Shown here: piece by piece, positions 22,124 to 33,254 of the stretch
How positions within the stretch are numbered: the first letter of the stretch is position 1
Layout: each line of letters starts with the position of its first letter
Source: Impatiens glandulifera
Taxonomy: Eukaryota > Streptophyta > Magnoliopsida > Ericales > Balsaminaceae
Direction: 5' to 3'
NCBI RefSeq assembly: GCF_907164915.1
Contig: NC_061864.1
Coordinates: 21,116,484-21,180,483 of the forward strand
Length of the DNA stretch: 64,000 bases
The notes under the pieces: model-generated
Databases searched by the model: none
The model's input: only the letters and a program-made list of their open reading frames with translations
What the model was told of the DNA's origin: nothing
Program-made: the position numbers and the translations under genes

Positions 22124-22927
22124 TTAAACCATGGTTCTGAAAACCGTTTCGGTCATCAACCCAATTTTTTGGGCATACTTTGGTCCGACCCGACCGACTG
22201 AACCTTTGGTTGGACCGACTTTTAATTTAATTTTAATTTTAAATATATTAGTACAATTTATATAATCATTAGGCATATAAAAAATAATTAAATAAATACT
22301 AATTATATTCATAACTCTACATCATAAAATTATCTTTTATCAAAGTTACCTCATAATCAAATGTCATATGGCTTGTTCACTAAGAAAACGGACATAAGTA
22401 TTGATATGACTTTAATAATATGTAATAAAGGGGCACAATGTAATAGTATTGATATGACTTTAATAATATGTAATAAAGGGGCACAATGTAATAGTATTAT
22501 AGGCCGATTATATTAAATGAGAATAATGAAAACTCCAGAACTACCTACCAACTTCTATTATCTCTCTAATTCTATTATCTCTCTAATGGAATTCCTAAAC
22601 ATTTCTAGGAACACCTTACCTCAGTTACCTACCTGCAATCATCAAACGAATCCAATACTTTAATTAAGCTAACTAGCATTTAGCAGCCGTGCACTTGCAC
22701 GAGTAATAATATAAAAATCGTGAAAAAAATTACGGATAACATTTTTAATTTTATTTTTAACCATTTTAAGTTTATGAATGGGTCAACCCACAATCCGACC
22801 CAAGTATATATTTACTCAACATCATTATATATATATATATATATATATATTAGTTAAAAAGTTGAACTTCTATTAATATTAAAACGTCCCGCGTTTATCA
22901 AATTTGGTGTTGAATTTAAAATATAAA

Positions 22928-22998
22928 GTCTTTGTAGCCTAGTTGGTTAAAGAGTTGTACTTGTTTTTGTTAGGTTGCAAGTTCGAAACATACCTCTA
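22928..22998 (+). repeat. tRNA-derived SINE-like head A (copy 1)
   Basis: tagcctagttggttaaagag fits a Pol III A-box region and gcaagttcgaaac a B-box, with tRNA-like spacing. Acceptor ends do not pair, so this is a tRNA-derived SINE head and not a tRNA gene. Confidence 0.5.
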
Positions 22999-23221
22999 GC
23001 ATTTTTAATTTTATTTTTAACCGTTTTAAATTTAAAAACGGGTCAACCCACAATCCGACCCAAGTATCCAAATTAACCACAGCTCTCGACCCGGTAATCC
23101 GGACACTTTAAAAATTAAGCATCATTATATATATATAGATTAGTTAGCTAAAAAGTTGAACTTATATTAATATTAAAACGTCATGCGTTTATCAAATTTG
23201 GTGTTGAATTTAAAATATAAA

Positions 23222-23290
23222 GTCTTTGTAGCCTAGTTGGTTAAAGAGTTGTACTTGTTTTGTTAAGTTGCAAGTTCGAAATATACATCT
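23222..23290 (+). repeat. tRNA-derived SINE-like head B (copy 1)
   Basis: Second copy of the tRNA-like head one tandem unit (about 294 bp) downstream. A-box and B-box words are kept apart from a few substitutions. Confidence 0.5.
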
Positions 23291-23429
23291 AACATTTTTA
23301 ATTTTATTTTTAACCGTTTTAAATTTAAAAACGGGTCAACCCACAATCCGACCCAAGTATCCAAATTAACCACAGTTCTCGACCCGACAATCCGGACACT
23401 TTAAAAATTAAGCATCATTATATATATAG

Positions 23430-23661
23430 ATTCCAAGCATTTTTAGCAGCCATAGAAGCAACATCTTCGACCCCTTTTCCACTCTCTGACATCTTCGAGG
23501 TTTCCCTTTCTCCAGTTCACAAATCAATAATGTTGCAGTATTCGTCTCCAAGACCTCTGCTCGTTCGCCAATGCAAGGATCAGCTTGAGGAGACACCGAA
23601 GGCGCACATATTCAAGGTCGATCTGCCTGGCCTGAGAAGATTCAACATCCTTAACTTGTAG
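23430..23661 (+). pseudogene. Class I small heat-shock protein fragment (copy 1)
   Basis: Plus-strand reading gives IPSIFSSHRSNIFDPFS, which matches the start of plant class I small HSPs (about codon 4 onward). After an in-frame TGA come GFPFSSS and a frameshift, then EETPKAHIFKVDLPGL, the entry into the alpha-crystallin domain. The ATG and the rest of the domain are missing, the latter replaced by a stop after LNL. It abuts the tandem repeat at its 5' side and ggaccg-rich transposon-like DNA at its 3' side, suggesting capture by a mobile element. Non-functional. Confidence 0.75.
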
Positions 23662-23922
23662 CTTAGAGCCCATGTCTAGAGAAAAAAAAACTTTCGACCG
23701 GAAATATCCGGTTTGATTTTCCGGTTGAACCGGAAATATCCAGTTTAATTTTCCGGTTGAACCGTCTGATCGGACTGGATTTTGACCGATTCAAAAGGTA
23801 ACCGCATTGAAGTCAAAATTCGGACGGTCCAATCAACCGTTTCAACCGTTTCGTGGTCGGACTGATTGGACTACGAATTTTAAACTATTAAAAACAAAAT
23901 AAAAAATTTATATGAAAAACAA

Positions 23923-25690
23923 TGGTAAATCTTTTTCACAATTCAGATGTAATTGTAATAAATCCGAAATAATTAAATTAACTAACTTATTAACAATTCT
24001 ATCAAAAAAGCACAAACAATGCAGCTTCTGACTCATCACCAACCTCAATCTCTAATTTATATTTAAAATAAATAAAATAAAATTAATGAAAAAAATAGAT
24101 ATAATCAAATATATGAATATAGTTGGTTAATGAACAAATAGACAAAATATAAACATTTAACACATTGGAGTCGGATTTTTTGTAACTTTAACACATGAGT
24201 TGCAAAAAAAAAATCGCTTTCGAGCGTTACTTTTCTGTGACAATCATCACAAGAGTAGTAAAACCAACCATTGTAGTTGCATACATTGTTGATTGTCGCT
24301 TCAAGGGTACGTATACACTCCTGTTAACCAATAAACCAGTAAGATAATTATAATAATATTGAAATACCAATTTTACCAACCTTGTTGTCCTCATTTGACA
24401 ATAGATTGTATAATTCCTCAATTGTATATCGATCTTTCATCATCTCATCATGTAAAGACGTCGAACTTTCAACAATATCATCCAATAAGCATACTTGAGA
24501 TGGATGGACAACAAATCTACAATTAGTTGAGTAAAGCAAAAAAAATAATAGCCATTAAAACAACAAATATTTAAACAAAGAGTATTGTTTAAAGAAATAA
24601 AATATCAACCTTTCTCGCATAGTCACCACTTCTGGAATCATTACATTTTGAAAAACTTGTGTGACCGTTGTTGAAGAAAGGACATAATGACCTATTGAAA
24701 GCATAAAAAATGATTAACACAAACAAATTAAGACATAAGCATATTTTTTTATAATTCTTACCTTGGTATAACTTGACAAGTAAGCCGGTCACAACTACTA
24801 TGATAGGATCTTGGTTGTTAGATCCCTCAACAAATTTAAATTTGTCGGCTATGTTTTCTCCTAAAATTAGATTGATATCTTCTTCACTATAAGATAACAT
24901 ATACAAAAGGTAAAAATTAAAATATTTAATAGAGTAAAAAAACAAAAGAACTCATTTAACTTATAGATTTATAAATGACCAATCTATCAAATTGAAGGAT
25001 CAAATTACGTCTCGCAACTGTGTTATATCCATTTTTATTAAAACTTAAAAGTCTTAGAGCCCAAACTGATAAGACGAGCAATAACAATGATAACATATAA
25101 AAACAAAATGTGAGTTAAAAAAATGAATGAAAGACAATAGTTAATCAAAACACTATCTATTAGTTGTGAGCAATTGTCACTTCTAGAAACAACCTCTTTG
25201 TAATCATAGAAATCAAATTTATATATCAAAATATTTAGAATCTCAGAAACAGACTTCATGATTGTCTCGTAGCTAAACAAAATTTTCAAAAGGTTTGGAA
25301 CATGTTTGTATTGTACATTTGACTTAACAACCGAAAATTTTAAAATATGTACATGTTACCCTCCTTTAATAAGTTTTGATGCCTTGAAACAAATTGACAA
25401 TCGATGCTCACGTGAATCACCGCACCCTACAAATTGCATATTAGTTATTAATAATAAGATACACATTATATTAACATACATTACTATATAACACAAGACT
25501 AAACACACTTACATAATTGTCTATTAATAAAAAATCAATACTTAGTAGTTCATAATTTTTGTAGTATTTATTGCATCTCATATGTAAATACCTCTTGCAA
25601 ATAAATACTTGTAGTAGTTGCCATCTATAGTCAAATCTAAAATTCCAATGAATGCATGTTTGTCCATTTTTGGATGTCTGTTTGTCCATT
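23923..25690 (-). pseudogene. RPA70-like single-strand-binding protein, broken (copy 1)
   Basis: Scattered minus-strand exons spell a replication protein A large-subunit relative. In order: KNYELLSIDFLLIDN and GAVIHVSID...NLLKEGNMYIF (first OB fold, DUF223 type, followed by in-frame stops); FDFYDYKEVVSRSDN; EEDINLILGENIADKF with PIIVVVTGLLVKLYQGK; and, in a shifted frame, YVLSSTTVTQVFQNVMIPEV (second OB fold). Last come CNYNGWFYYSCDDCHRKV, the Cys-rich start of the C-terminal OB fold, and a remnant near 23925-24030. The C-terminal exon is cut off here, while copy 2 keeps more. Such RPA-like genes are often spread by Helitrons in plants, but no Rep/helicase is present. Confidence 0.65.
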
Positions 25691-25699
25691 TTTCTGATA

Positions 25700-26677
25700 T
25701 TTTATATGAATTATATGAATTGACATTATATTATAATAGTGAGTGTAAATGTAAACATACAAAATATTATACATCATAACTTAAAATAAAATTACTTTAA
25801 AAATATTTATATTTAAATATAGATTGAATAATAATAAAACTATTATTAATATAATATTAATATATTAAATATAAGAATAAAGATAAGTATTATAAAATAA
25901 TGGGAATGACAAATAAATTAATTAAATATTATAATAATATTTAAAAAAGGTTACTTATTTCTTTTTTTTTTAATCGAACTTATAAAATCATTACTTCTAC
26001 TTTGATTAAAAAGAAAAGAAGGTCGATAAATGATAACTTCAAATAAAATAACTTTAAAAGTATTTATATTTAAATTTAAATATAGATTGAATAATAATAA
26101 AAAAATTATTAATATAATATAAATATATTAAATATAATAAAATAATATAAATAATAAATTAATTAATTAAACGTTATAATAAGTAATAATAATATTACAA
26201 AACATATTTGAAAAATAAAAAAAATTCTTATGCTCAGAATACAGAGATTACTTTGATTCAAAAGAAGGTTAATGAAATATAGGATAAACGTAACAAATAT
26301 TATACAGGATAACTCAAATAATGTAATTTTAAAAATATTTATATCTAAATATAAATAAAGATTAAATAATAATAAAAAATTATTAATATAATATAAATAT
26401 ATTAAATATTAAATATTATAATCAAGAAAAATATTATAAAATAATGGCTCAAATTTAATTTAATTATTCCATATTTAATAATATTTATTAAAATTTTTTT
26501 TTCTGAAATGGTGATAAAATTTATTCGTTATTTAATAATGATATATTAAATATTTATTAAAATTATATATTTTTTTAAACGGATAAAATATCATCCTTAA
26601 TTATATAAATTATTAATGAACCCTTAATCAATAATATAAATACTTTTTTGAATAAAATAAATTAATATGTTATATTT

Positions 26678-26730
<53 letters not shown>

Positions 26731-26820
26731 TATGTGATTCTTGTTTAACAAATGAACTGAACAATGAGAAGTTATACAATATTAAAAGTTTTTATTGCTC
26801 AAATTTAATTAAAATATTTC
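25700..26820. other. AT-rich region (copy 1)
   Basis: Long A/T-only stretches with internally repeated blocks (caaataaaataactttaaaagtatttat-like text at 25780, 26040 and 26310) and a TA run at 26695-26726. No gene or RNA seen. Confidence 0.6.
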
Positions 26821-26823
26821 TTA

Positions 26824-27057
26824 TTAAAATATTGTTAGAATTAACCTATCTTTATTTTCTCTCTCATTGTTCATAATATTTCGTTTATGAAAACGTTCAA
26901 TGAGTGCTCTTATCATAGCAAGAGCTTTATCTAATTGTTGTGGCCGACCGATAGTAACCACACATTCGCATTCAACAAAAGTAGGTAACAAAGCTCGTAA
27001 TTTTTTTAGCCGAATGCACTGTTTACGCAAAGCCCTTGCCTTATTGTCAAAATAATC
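26824..27057 (-). other. Unrecognised coding-like fragment (copy 1)
   Basis: A minus-strand frame of about 75 residues contains ARALRKQCIRLKKLRALLP and IGRPQQLDKALAMIRALIERF. Composition is more protein-like than its surroundings (basic helix, then an amphipathic segment). I cannot assign a family. In copy 2 about 70 bp from the middle are deleted, so if it was ever a gene it is not conserved as one. Confidence 0.25.
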
Positions 27058-27566
27058 TTAAATTTTTTGTGTTTATGTATTTATAAAAAACATGATAATA
27101 CTACATAAACAACCGTTAAAGAACTATTAGAGAAGTCCACTTATTTTATAAACATATCAACATTTAACCCACAAAAAATTTGTATAAACATATATTATAA
27201 ATCAAAGGAAAAAAATATACACATTCCCAAAAAATAAAGATTTAACAAATATTAACCCCATAAAAGAGAAAAGAAAAATATATTATTAAATTATGGAAAA
27301 AAAGATTTAAAATGTTAAAATGGTTTTAACAATAGTTTCAAAAAAAATTGTAAATACATATATGGTCATTATAAACCAAAGGAAAAAAATGTATACATTC
27401 CAAAAAAAAAATAAAGATTTAACAAATATTAACCACATAAAAGAGAAAAAAAAAACATTATTAAATTATGAAAACGATATCTAAAATATTAAAATGTTTT
27501 TAACAATGGTTACAAGAATATACACTTAAAATAGACATTAAATTGTATCGTTGCACATAAAAAGTT

Positions 27567-27854
27567 ATGCAAAATAAAATTTTAGAGGTAGCCACCAAAA
27601 TGTTAGAGTCTTGTTCTCATGCGAAATATCTTCATATCCTATATTTTTATCTGCAATTTTTGTTTCAAACCCTAGCCATCCATTGTTCCTCACCAATGAG
27701 GGCACACAATTTCCTCTTCAATAGGACCAGACGAACAGTTCCTTTGACACATAAGGTAAAATTTCTTCTTATACCTCCTAAACTTTGCAATTTCTCCTAT
27801 GTAATTCTACACATTCCTACTAAATATATGAAAAACTCCTTAGAAATCACATGA
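27567..27854 (+). other. 95-codon open frame, function unknown (copy 1)
   Basis: An open frame of the same length occurs at 58653-58940 with a handful of substitutions. It has no recognisable domain. It is Leu/Phe/Tyr rich in its first half, and codon use looks random. Because the whole unit is recently duplicated, conservation of the frame means little. Treat as probably non-coding. Confidence 0.15.
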
Positions 27855-28072
27855 AGGGCCTCCACAAGTTTGATGATCATATTGAAACCGTGAAGAAATC
27901 CAGCATATTGACACATTAAATTTAAGAAAAAAATTTTAAGAGCTAAAAATGTTAGCTCCTTATACATAACTAAAAGACATGATCACTAAGAAAAAATAAT
28001 GGAAATAATTTATAGCGGAAAAACAAAATTAATTAAGAAATGAAGAATATGAGAGAGAGGAGAAAATACCAG

Positions 28073-28133
28073 TGTCGTGTTGACGGTGTGGTTGTTGCAG
28101 TTGAACTTTGTTCATCTAAGATTAATTATAGGA
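28073..28133 (-). other. Possible short first exon (copy 1)
   Basis: On the minus strand an ATG begins MNKVQLQQPHRQHDT and is followed by a GTATTT donor-like site. The ATG is lost in copy 2 (ttgatc for ttcatc), where this ~100-bp piece is tandemly doubled. Support is weak. Confidence 0.15.
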
Positions 28134-28479
28134 AAAAAAAATATTTGGATGGAGAAGAAAATGAAAAGTTTGGTTTAATTGGTTTAATTGCATATAGTTA
28201 TAGTTTACGTTGATGTTAATGCTGTTGGAAGTTTTTATAATTAATATTAATGTTAAATTCAATTAATGAGAATTCATTATGTTATTTTATTATCATTCAA
28301 TTAATGAGAAATTTAAATTAATATTAATATATATATATATGAGAGAGGAGAGATGACGTGGATTATATTTGATGATGAAGTGGATTAATATGGTGATGGA
28401 TGACTTTAAACGTTATTATATATAACAAAAACAACGTTGAATTAGAGGAGTAAGACGATTATTAGATTGTCCCAATTAT

Positions 28480-28571
28480 TGAAGCCCCTCATATTCATAC
28501 CATAAATATCATCGATGAAAAAGATGATGAAGACGATAAAAACGATAATGATGATGGCGACGATAATAATG
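28480..28571 (+). other. Asp-rich exon-like segment (copy 1)
   Basis: After an AG, an open stretch reads IIEAPHIHTINIIDE followed by alternating Asp/Asn/Glu/Lys codons, and ends at a good donor, GTAAGT. It may be an orphan exon of an acidic protein, or simply a gatgat-rich microsatellite. No partner exons found. Confidence 0.2.
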
Positions 28572-28574
28572 TAA

Positions 28575-29682
28575 GTATTGTTTATTTCAACTTTGTAAAT
28601 ATGAATTTTATTTATCCTTGTAATGGAGGGACATTGTGCTAGTATTATTTAATATTTTAATTTTTGTTTACTTGTTTATTTGTATAATCGGTAAATATAT
28701 TTATCTTATAAAATAAAATGAGAATTAAATCAAATATAAAATAATTTATAGGTTTATATACTAGTCTTATAAATATGGTATATAAAATAATTTGTTTATA
28801 GAACTCATTATACAATGCAGCTTATGATAGAGATAGGATCCTCTGCTCAGATGGTTCTTTGTTCCCTTCACATAGTGTGAGGGAAAAAAAAATTATTTTA
28901 ATTTTTTTACTGTTTTGTTACTTTTGTGAGAGGAAACAAAAAAACATCCAGAACAGACAATTCTGCAGATTCTGAAGTGTTATCCATTGTTAAATATAAA
29001 TGAGAGATAGTATATACAATGAAAATTCAAAATTATAATATAAAAATATTACCTTATTTATTTTATTCTATAGAATACTTCACCTCTTATAAAATATTTG
29101 ATTTTTTTAAATAATATTATTTAATTATACATAACGCTCATGATAAGAAAAGACTAGTATCTCTCACCATTTATATTTCTTCTATCTTCTATTTTTTCTC
29201 TTCTATCTTTCACTTATTTCAATCAATCAATTATGTAAAATTTCCCATATACTTCTTTTGGTTATAGACTACACCAATGTTGTATTGTATGAGAATTATA
29301 TATTACTAGGTAAGATAATGTGTTGCACAGTTATAATTATAAAATAAAGATAAATAAAAAATAAATTTTATAAAATTATTTTATTCATAAATAATTATAA
29401 AAAAATAATTTAAAATACTTTAAAATATTAAGTATACTTTAAAATTTATCTTTATTTATGATTCACATTTTAAAAAAATAATTAGAATGTTAACATAATT
29501 TTCAAAATCATAATATACTTATATTTAAGACTTTTTAATGTGAATCAGTAATTGATGTCTTAACCCGACTTTTAACATTTGAGCTAACATAATTAGTTTA
29601 GTTGAGTAATTTTTTTTTTAAGAATAAAATAACATATTTTTAAATATAAAAATAATCATTATTCTTCAAATATTCGAACTTT

Positions 29683-29717
<35 letters not shown>

Positions 29718-30503
29718 GATTAAAGATAAAAAAAATATATAAATTAATTATAAGAGATAAGACAATCTACATAATGATTAAGAGTAAATTTAGGAGACAA
29801 AATCAATATGATGAATGACTTGTATCAAAGCTCTAATTTTATGGCATGTTACAGAAGTCAAAAATGTATCATAGACTATCCTAGGTATAGAATCATATGT
29901 ATAGTTCGAAACTCATTTATTTTCTCATAAATAAATATATATTATTATATATTTGTTATTTTTGTGTATCTCTATACATTTATTCTCATGAAAGTGTAAA
30001 ATTTATATTCTCTAAACATGTCTTCATTTTTATGTTCATTACTTAACTTTTTTTTAAAATTCACAGATAAAAATATAAACAAAATATTATTTATATATAA
30101 AAGTTTATGAAGAGAACTAATATTATTTAAATTTAATTAATTTTGAATTGGTTTAAATTTTACAAAAATTAGTTTTAATTAAAATTTAATGTTAATATAT
30201 ATATTTTTAAATTTATCAAATATCTAAAAATATAAAATTCCATTTATATAAGTTTGAAATTTATTTTTTTAAATATTAAGTTTTGGATAATTTTACCAAT
30301 TAAATTATATAAAATTCTACTTTGATATGATATTACTCAGTGTTGATTTACTTATTTTATTTTACACATGTTGAGTTTATTTGCGTTTTTTATAATTATA
30401 TCAATTTTGACTATTTAGTAAAAATTGACATTTAACAACAAAAAATATTAATAAATAAGTAAATAAAATTAATATAATTAATTAATTATTAAATATATAA
30501 TTA
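28575..30503. other. AT-rich region (copy 1)
   Basis: Mostly A/T runs, with a TA microsatellite at 29685-29712. A short GC-richer patch at 28830-28985 has no recognisable coding content. No gene seen. Confidence 0.6.
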
Positions 30504-30752
30504 GACTGGGTAACTCGAGCATCAACTCCTGGAACTCCTTCACATACTCTTTGATGGTCCCTTTGTGCACAAGTTGACTTAACCTTTTTGTAGCCTCGTA
30601 CTCGGCATTCTCTGGAAAATTTGGCGTTTGAACTCAGTTTTGAAGTCTTCCCATGTTTCCATCATAAGGTCCCTCGTTCAATATCTCTTTCTCGCCTCCT
30701 CCACCACAACAGTGACATCTCTTGTAGGAAGAAATGTGTCATCTCCAACTTA
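30504..30752 (-). pseudogene. Ty3-type retrotransposon gag fragment (copy 1)
   Basis: Minus-strand frames give THFFLQEMSLLWWRRRE, then (shifted) ETWEDFKTEFKRQ, then (shifted again) PENAEYEATKRLSQLVHKGT and IKEYVKEFQELM. This is the Retrotrans_gag pattern. Two frame breaks are present here against one in copy 2. No pol domains or LTRs are next to it. Confidence 0.7.
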
Positions 30753-31267
30753 TCATGAATAATAAATAAGTCTCAATTTTTCTTTATCATTTTAAAACTT
30801 AACATGATTAGTTAAATATATTTTCAAACATATATAATTTTTAAATATTTTTTTATTATTTATATTAAGTTGTTTTTGTTTTTTTTAATTCTTTTTAAGA
30901 TTTTTTATTTTATTTTATTTATTTAATAATATATTAATATATATATATATATATATAATTATTAATTTTATATTAAATAATAACATTAATTATTAATTTT
31001 ATTTAATAAATTTTTTTTTATAGTATAATACTTTAGTAAAATTAAACAAGACAACTATAAATTAAAATAACAATTTTTTATTAAAAATTTAAAATATATC
31101 AAAATATATTTTTTTAATTTTATTATTTAATAATATATATTACATTATATATATATATATAAATAATTAATAATTTTAAAATATAAATATTAAAAGATAA
31201 AAAAAAATAAGTTAAATATATTTGAAAAAAAATAATATAAATAATTTTTAATTTTAAAAATATTAAT
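30753..31267. other. AT-rich right end of unit 1
   Basis: Extremely AT-rich with TA runs at 30940-30957 and 31147-31161; ends at the unit junction. No gene seen. Confidence 0.6.
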
Positions 31268-33175
31268 ATGGAATCATAACGAACAAATTGTAATAATGTA
31301 TAATATTGAAATTATTCATTTATTTTGTCAACGCATAATATCTTGTGTAGACGAGACATTTGCTTACGTCCTAACATAATAAAAAAAACTCTATTATGGG
31401 AATAATTCTCTATAATGTATAATTTCTTTCTATATCTAATTAGACATATCAAAATCACTAGTCCGTGAATTAAACATTTATTTAATTATAACATTCCTAC
31501 TCATAGCAATGAAACTTCAAAATACATCGTAGTGACTATTTACACTACACCAAGTACCGTCCTAAAAAGTGATCGATGATTCATCGTCGCGATTAATCTA
31601 GACTATTTGTGAAAACTCTTTCACATAAATATTTTTTTATAGCTCACTGAATGGTTAGACATTTTGGTGAATTAATCGGATAAATTTTGACTATACTTAC
31701 ATCTAATTATCAATTATCAATGCCCAAAAACCAACCAAATATATTTTTTTAATATTTTATTTATTAATTGAAATAAAAGTAACATTAATAAAACTTTATT
31801 ATAAATAAATGTATAAATATATAATTATAAAAGAATATAATAAAAATATAGTGTTTTATAATAAATTAAACATATATAAAAGACAAGGTATTAAGTATAC
31901 AATTTTAAAAATAAATTAAGAGAAAATTGTAGTTTATTTTCTAAATAAAATAAAACTTAAATATTAATATTAATTACAAACTAAAATAATAAAAATTGGT
32001 TGAATTGATAAACTGTGATAAAGTTTTATGTTTTTTTCAAAAATATTTAATTATTCATATTTGAAAAAAATAATTTTAAATAATACTAAAAGGACAAAAA
32101 TAAAGTCCACATTCTTAAAGAAGAAAATTATTTGAAAGAGAGAGGAGAGGAGTTTATGATTTTTAAATTATTTATTAGGATTAATTAATTGTTGACCCCA
32201 CTATATCATTATAAGTGGATCAGTTATTTTAGATTTCATTTGTCTTAATGCCACATGAATATCATTTTATTTCGTGACTTACAATTAAGAATTATAATAT
32301 AAATATAATAGATTAATTAGTTTTAAATTTGAAATAAACTAATTTTTAATAAACTAATATTCATATAAAAGACTAGGAACTTGCATGAGAGAAATTCATA
32401 GTGAATTGAATGAGATATTAGTCGGTCTTCACTCTTCAACTTTGAAAAGTTGGTCAATATTATGAATTTTTAATTAAACATTTTTTATTTTTTTATTTAT
32501 GGAAAGTGGAGATCAAGTTGTTAACAAGGAGTTGCAAGTTAAGTTCCATGAAATTGCCTCACAATGTGAACTAATTCCTTCTGACTTGTTTGATACTTTT
32601 TTTAAGTAAATTATATTATTTGTCCATAAAATTAATTTATATATTATGCATACAAATTCAATAACATAATGACTTAAGATGTTCTAAATAAGAATTGATC
32701 CGCAAATTTAGTCTCTTAGACACCAACTTTTGTAGCTTGAACTACTCTAGTGAATCATCTAGCCAATATATGTATTAAAAATTCGTTAAGACAGTTTAAG
32801 TGACAAAAATTACAAATAAAATATCAAATGTTCAATTCATACTAAAAATATGTTAACTTTGAAGTGGAATCGTACTAACTTATTAAATTAAAAAATACAT
32901 ATACAAAATTTTACTTTTATATTTATCAATCACTTCTCCCAAAAACTTCAAAACAAACAAGGACTTGACTTGACCTTCCATTTACAAAAAAAAGAAATGA
33001 AAAAGAAATTTGAAAGCAAGTGTTTACCCACCAACTACATAAATATAAAATTCTTTTAAGTCTAAATTAATTTATTGTTTGAGAAATGATGGTTTCATTT
33101 CAATCATATACAATACAAATAGAGTAATATTATTAATGTGGGCCTTCATAAATTAACATATCAATATTTCTCCTC
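31268..33175. other. AT-rich region upstream of P450 copy 2
   Basis: Matches 1544-3431 with small indels; closer to unit 3 (62501-64000) than to unit 1 in shared indels. No gene seen. Confidence 0.6.
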
Positions 33176-33183
33176 TATAAATA
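33176..33183 (+). promoter_or_regulatory. TATA box of P450 copy 2
   Basis: TATAAATA, 79 bp before the ATG as in copy 1. The base context just upstream differs (ctcctc for ctgcac). Confidence 0.7.
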
Positions 33184-33254
33184 AAGAAACCAATCTTGTA
33201 TTGATATTCACACCTTAATTACCATATATCTAACTAATTCACACCTTAATTACC

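Larger units (their letters stand above)
22738..23430 (+). repeat. ~296-bp tandem repeat, two full units plus a partial (copy 1)
   Basis: Blocks beginning near 22826 and 23122 carry gttgaacttctattaat-type text, a tRNA-like head, cgggtcaacccacaatccga and tccggacactttaaaaa in the same order. A partial unit precedes them. Unit divergence is modest, so the tandem copies arose by local duplication. Confidence 0.8.
22124..23890. mobile_element. Composite repeat with captured gene fragment (copy 1)
   Basis: The left end (tttaaaccatggttctgaaaaccg) and the right end (reverse-complemented, gtttaaaattcgtagtccaa...) are both rich in ggaccg/cggtcc words and roughly inverted to each other. Inside are a 296-bp tandem repeat with tRNA-like heads and a small heat-shock-protein fragment. 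A non-autonomous DNA element that captured a gene piece is one reading. The ends are too degenerate to assign a superfamily, and no target duplication was found. Confidence 0.3.
1544..31267. repeat. Tandem segmental duplication unit 1 (~29.7 kb)
   Basis: The sequence from atggaatcataac at about 1544 onward recurs at 31268 and again at 62501 in the same orientation. Gene order and nearly all repeats match unit 2. Unit 1 differs by lacking the 1,066-bp insertion present at 43650 and about 0.65 kb near the RPA-like gene. It has an extra piece in P450 intron 1, and small tandem duplications around 22400 and 22560. The left breakpoint lies between ctctcaatagaa (unique) and atatgg (shared). Confidence 0.95.

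Noticed and set aside
22928..23290. tRNA genes
   Set aside because: A- and B-box words are present but the ends do not form an acceptor stem and there is no proper anticodon arm.
28830..28985. Possible MITE with inverted ends around a TTTTT stretch
   Set aside because: The inverted similarity is short and patchy, and no target duplication is visible.
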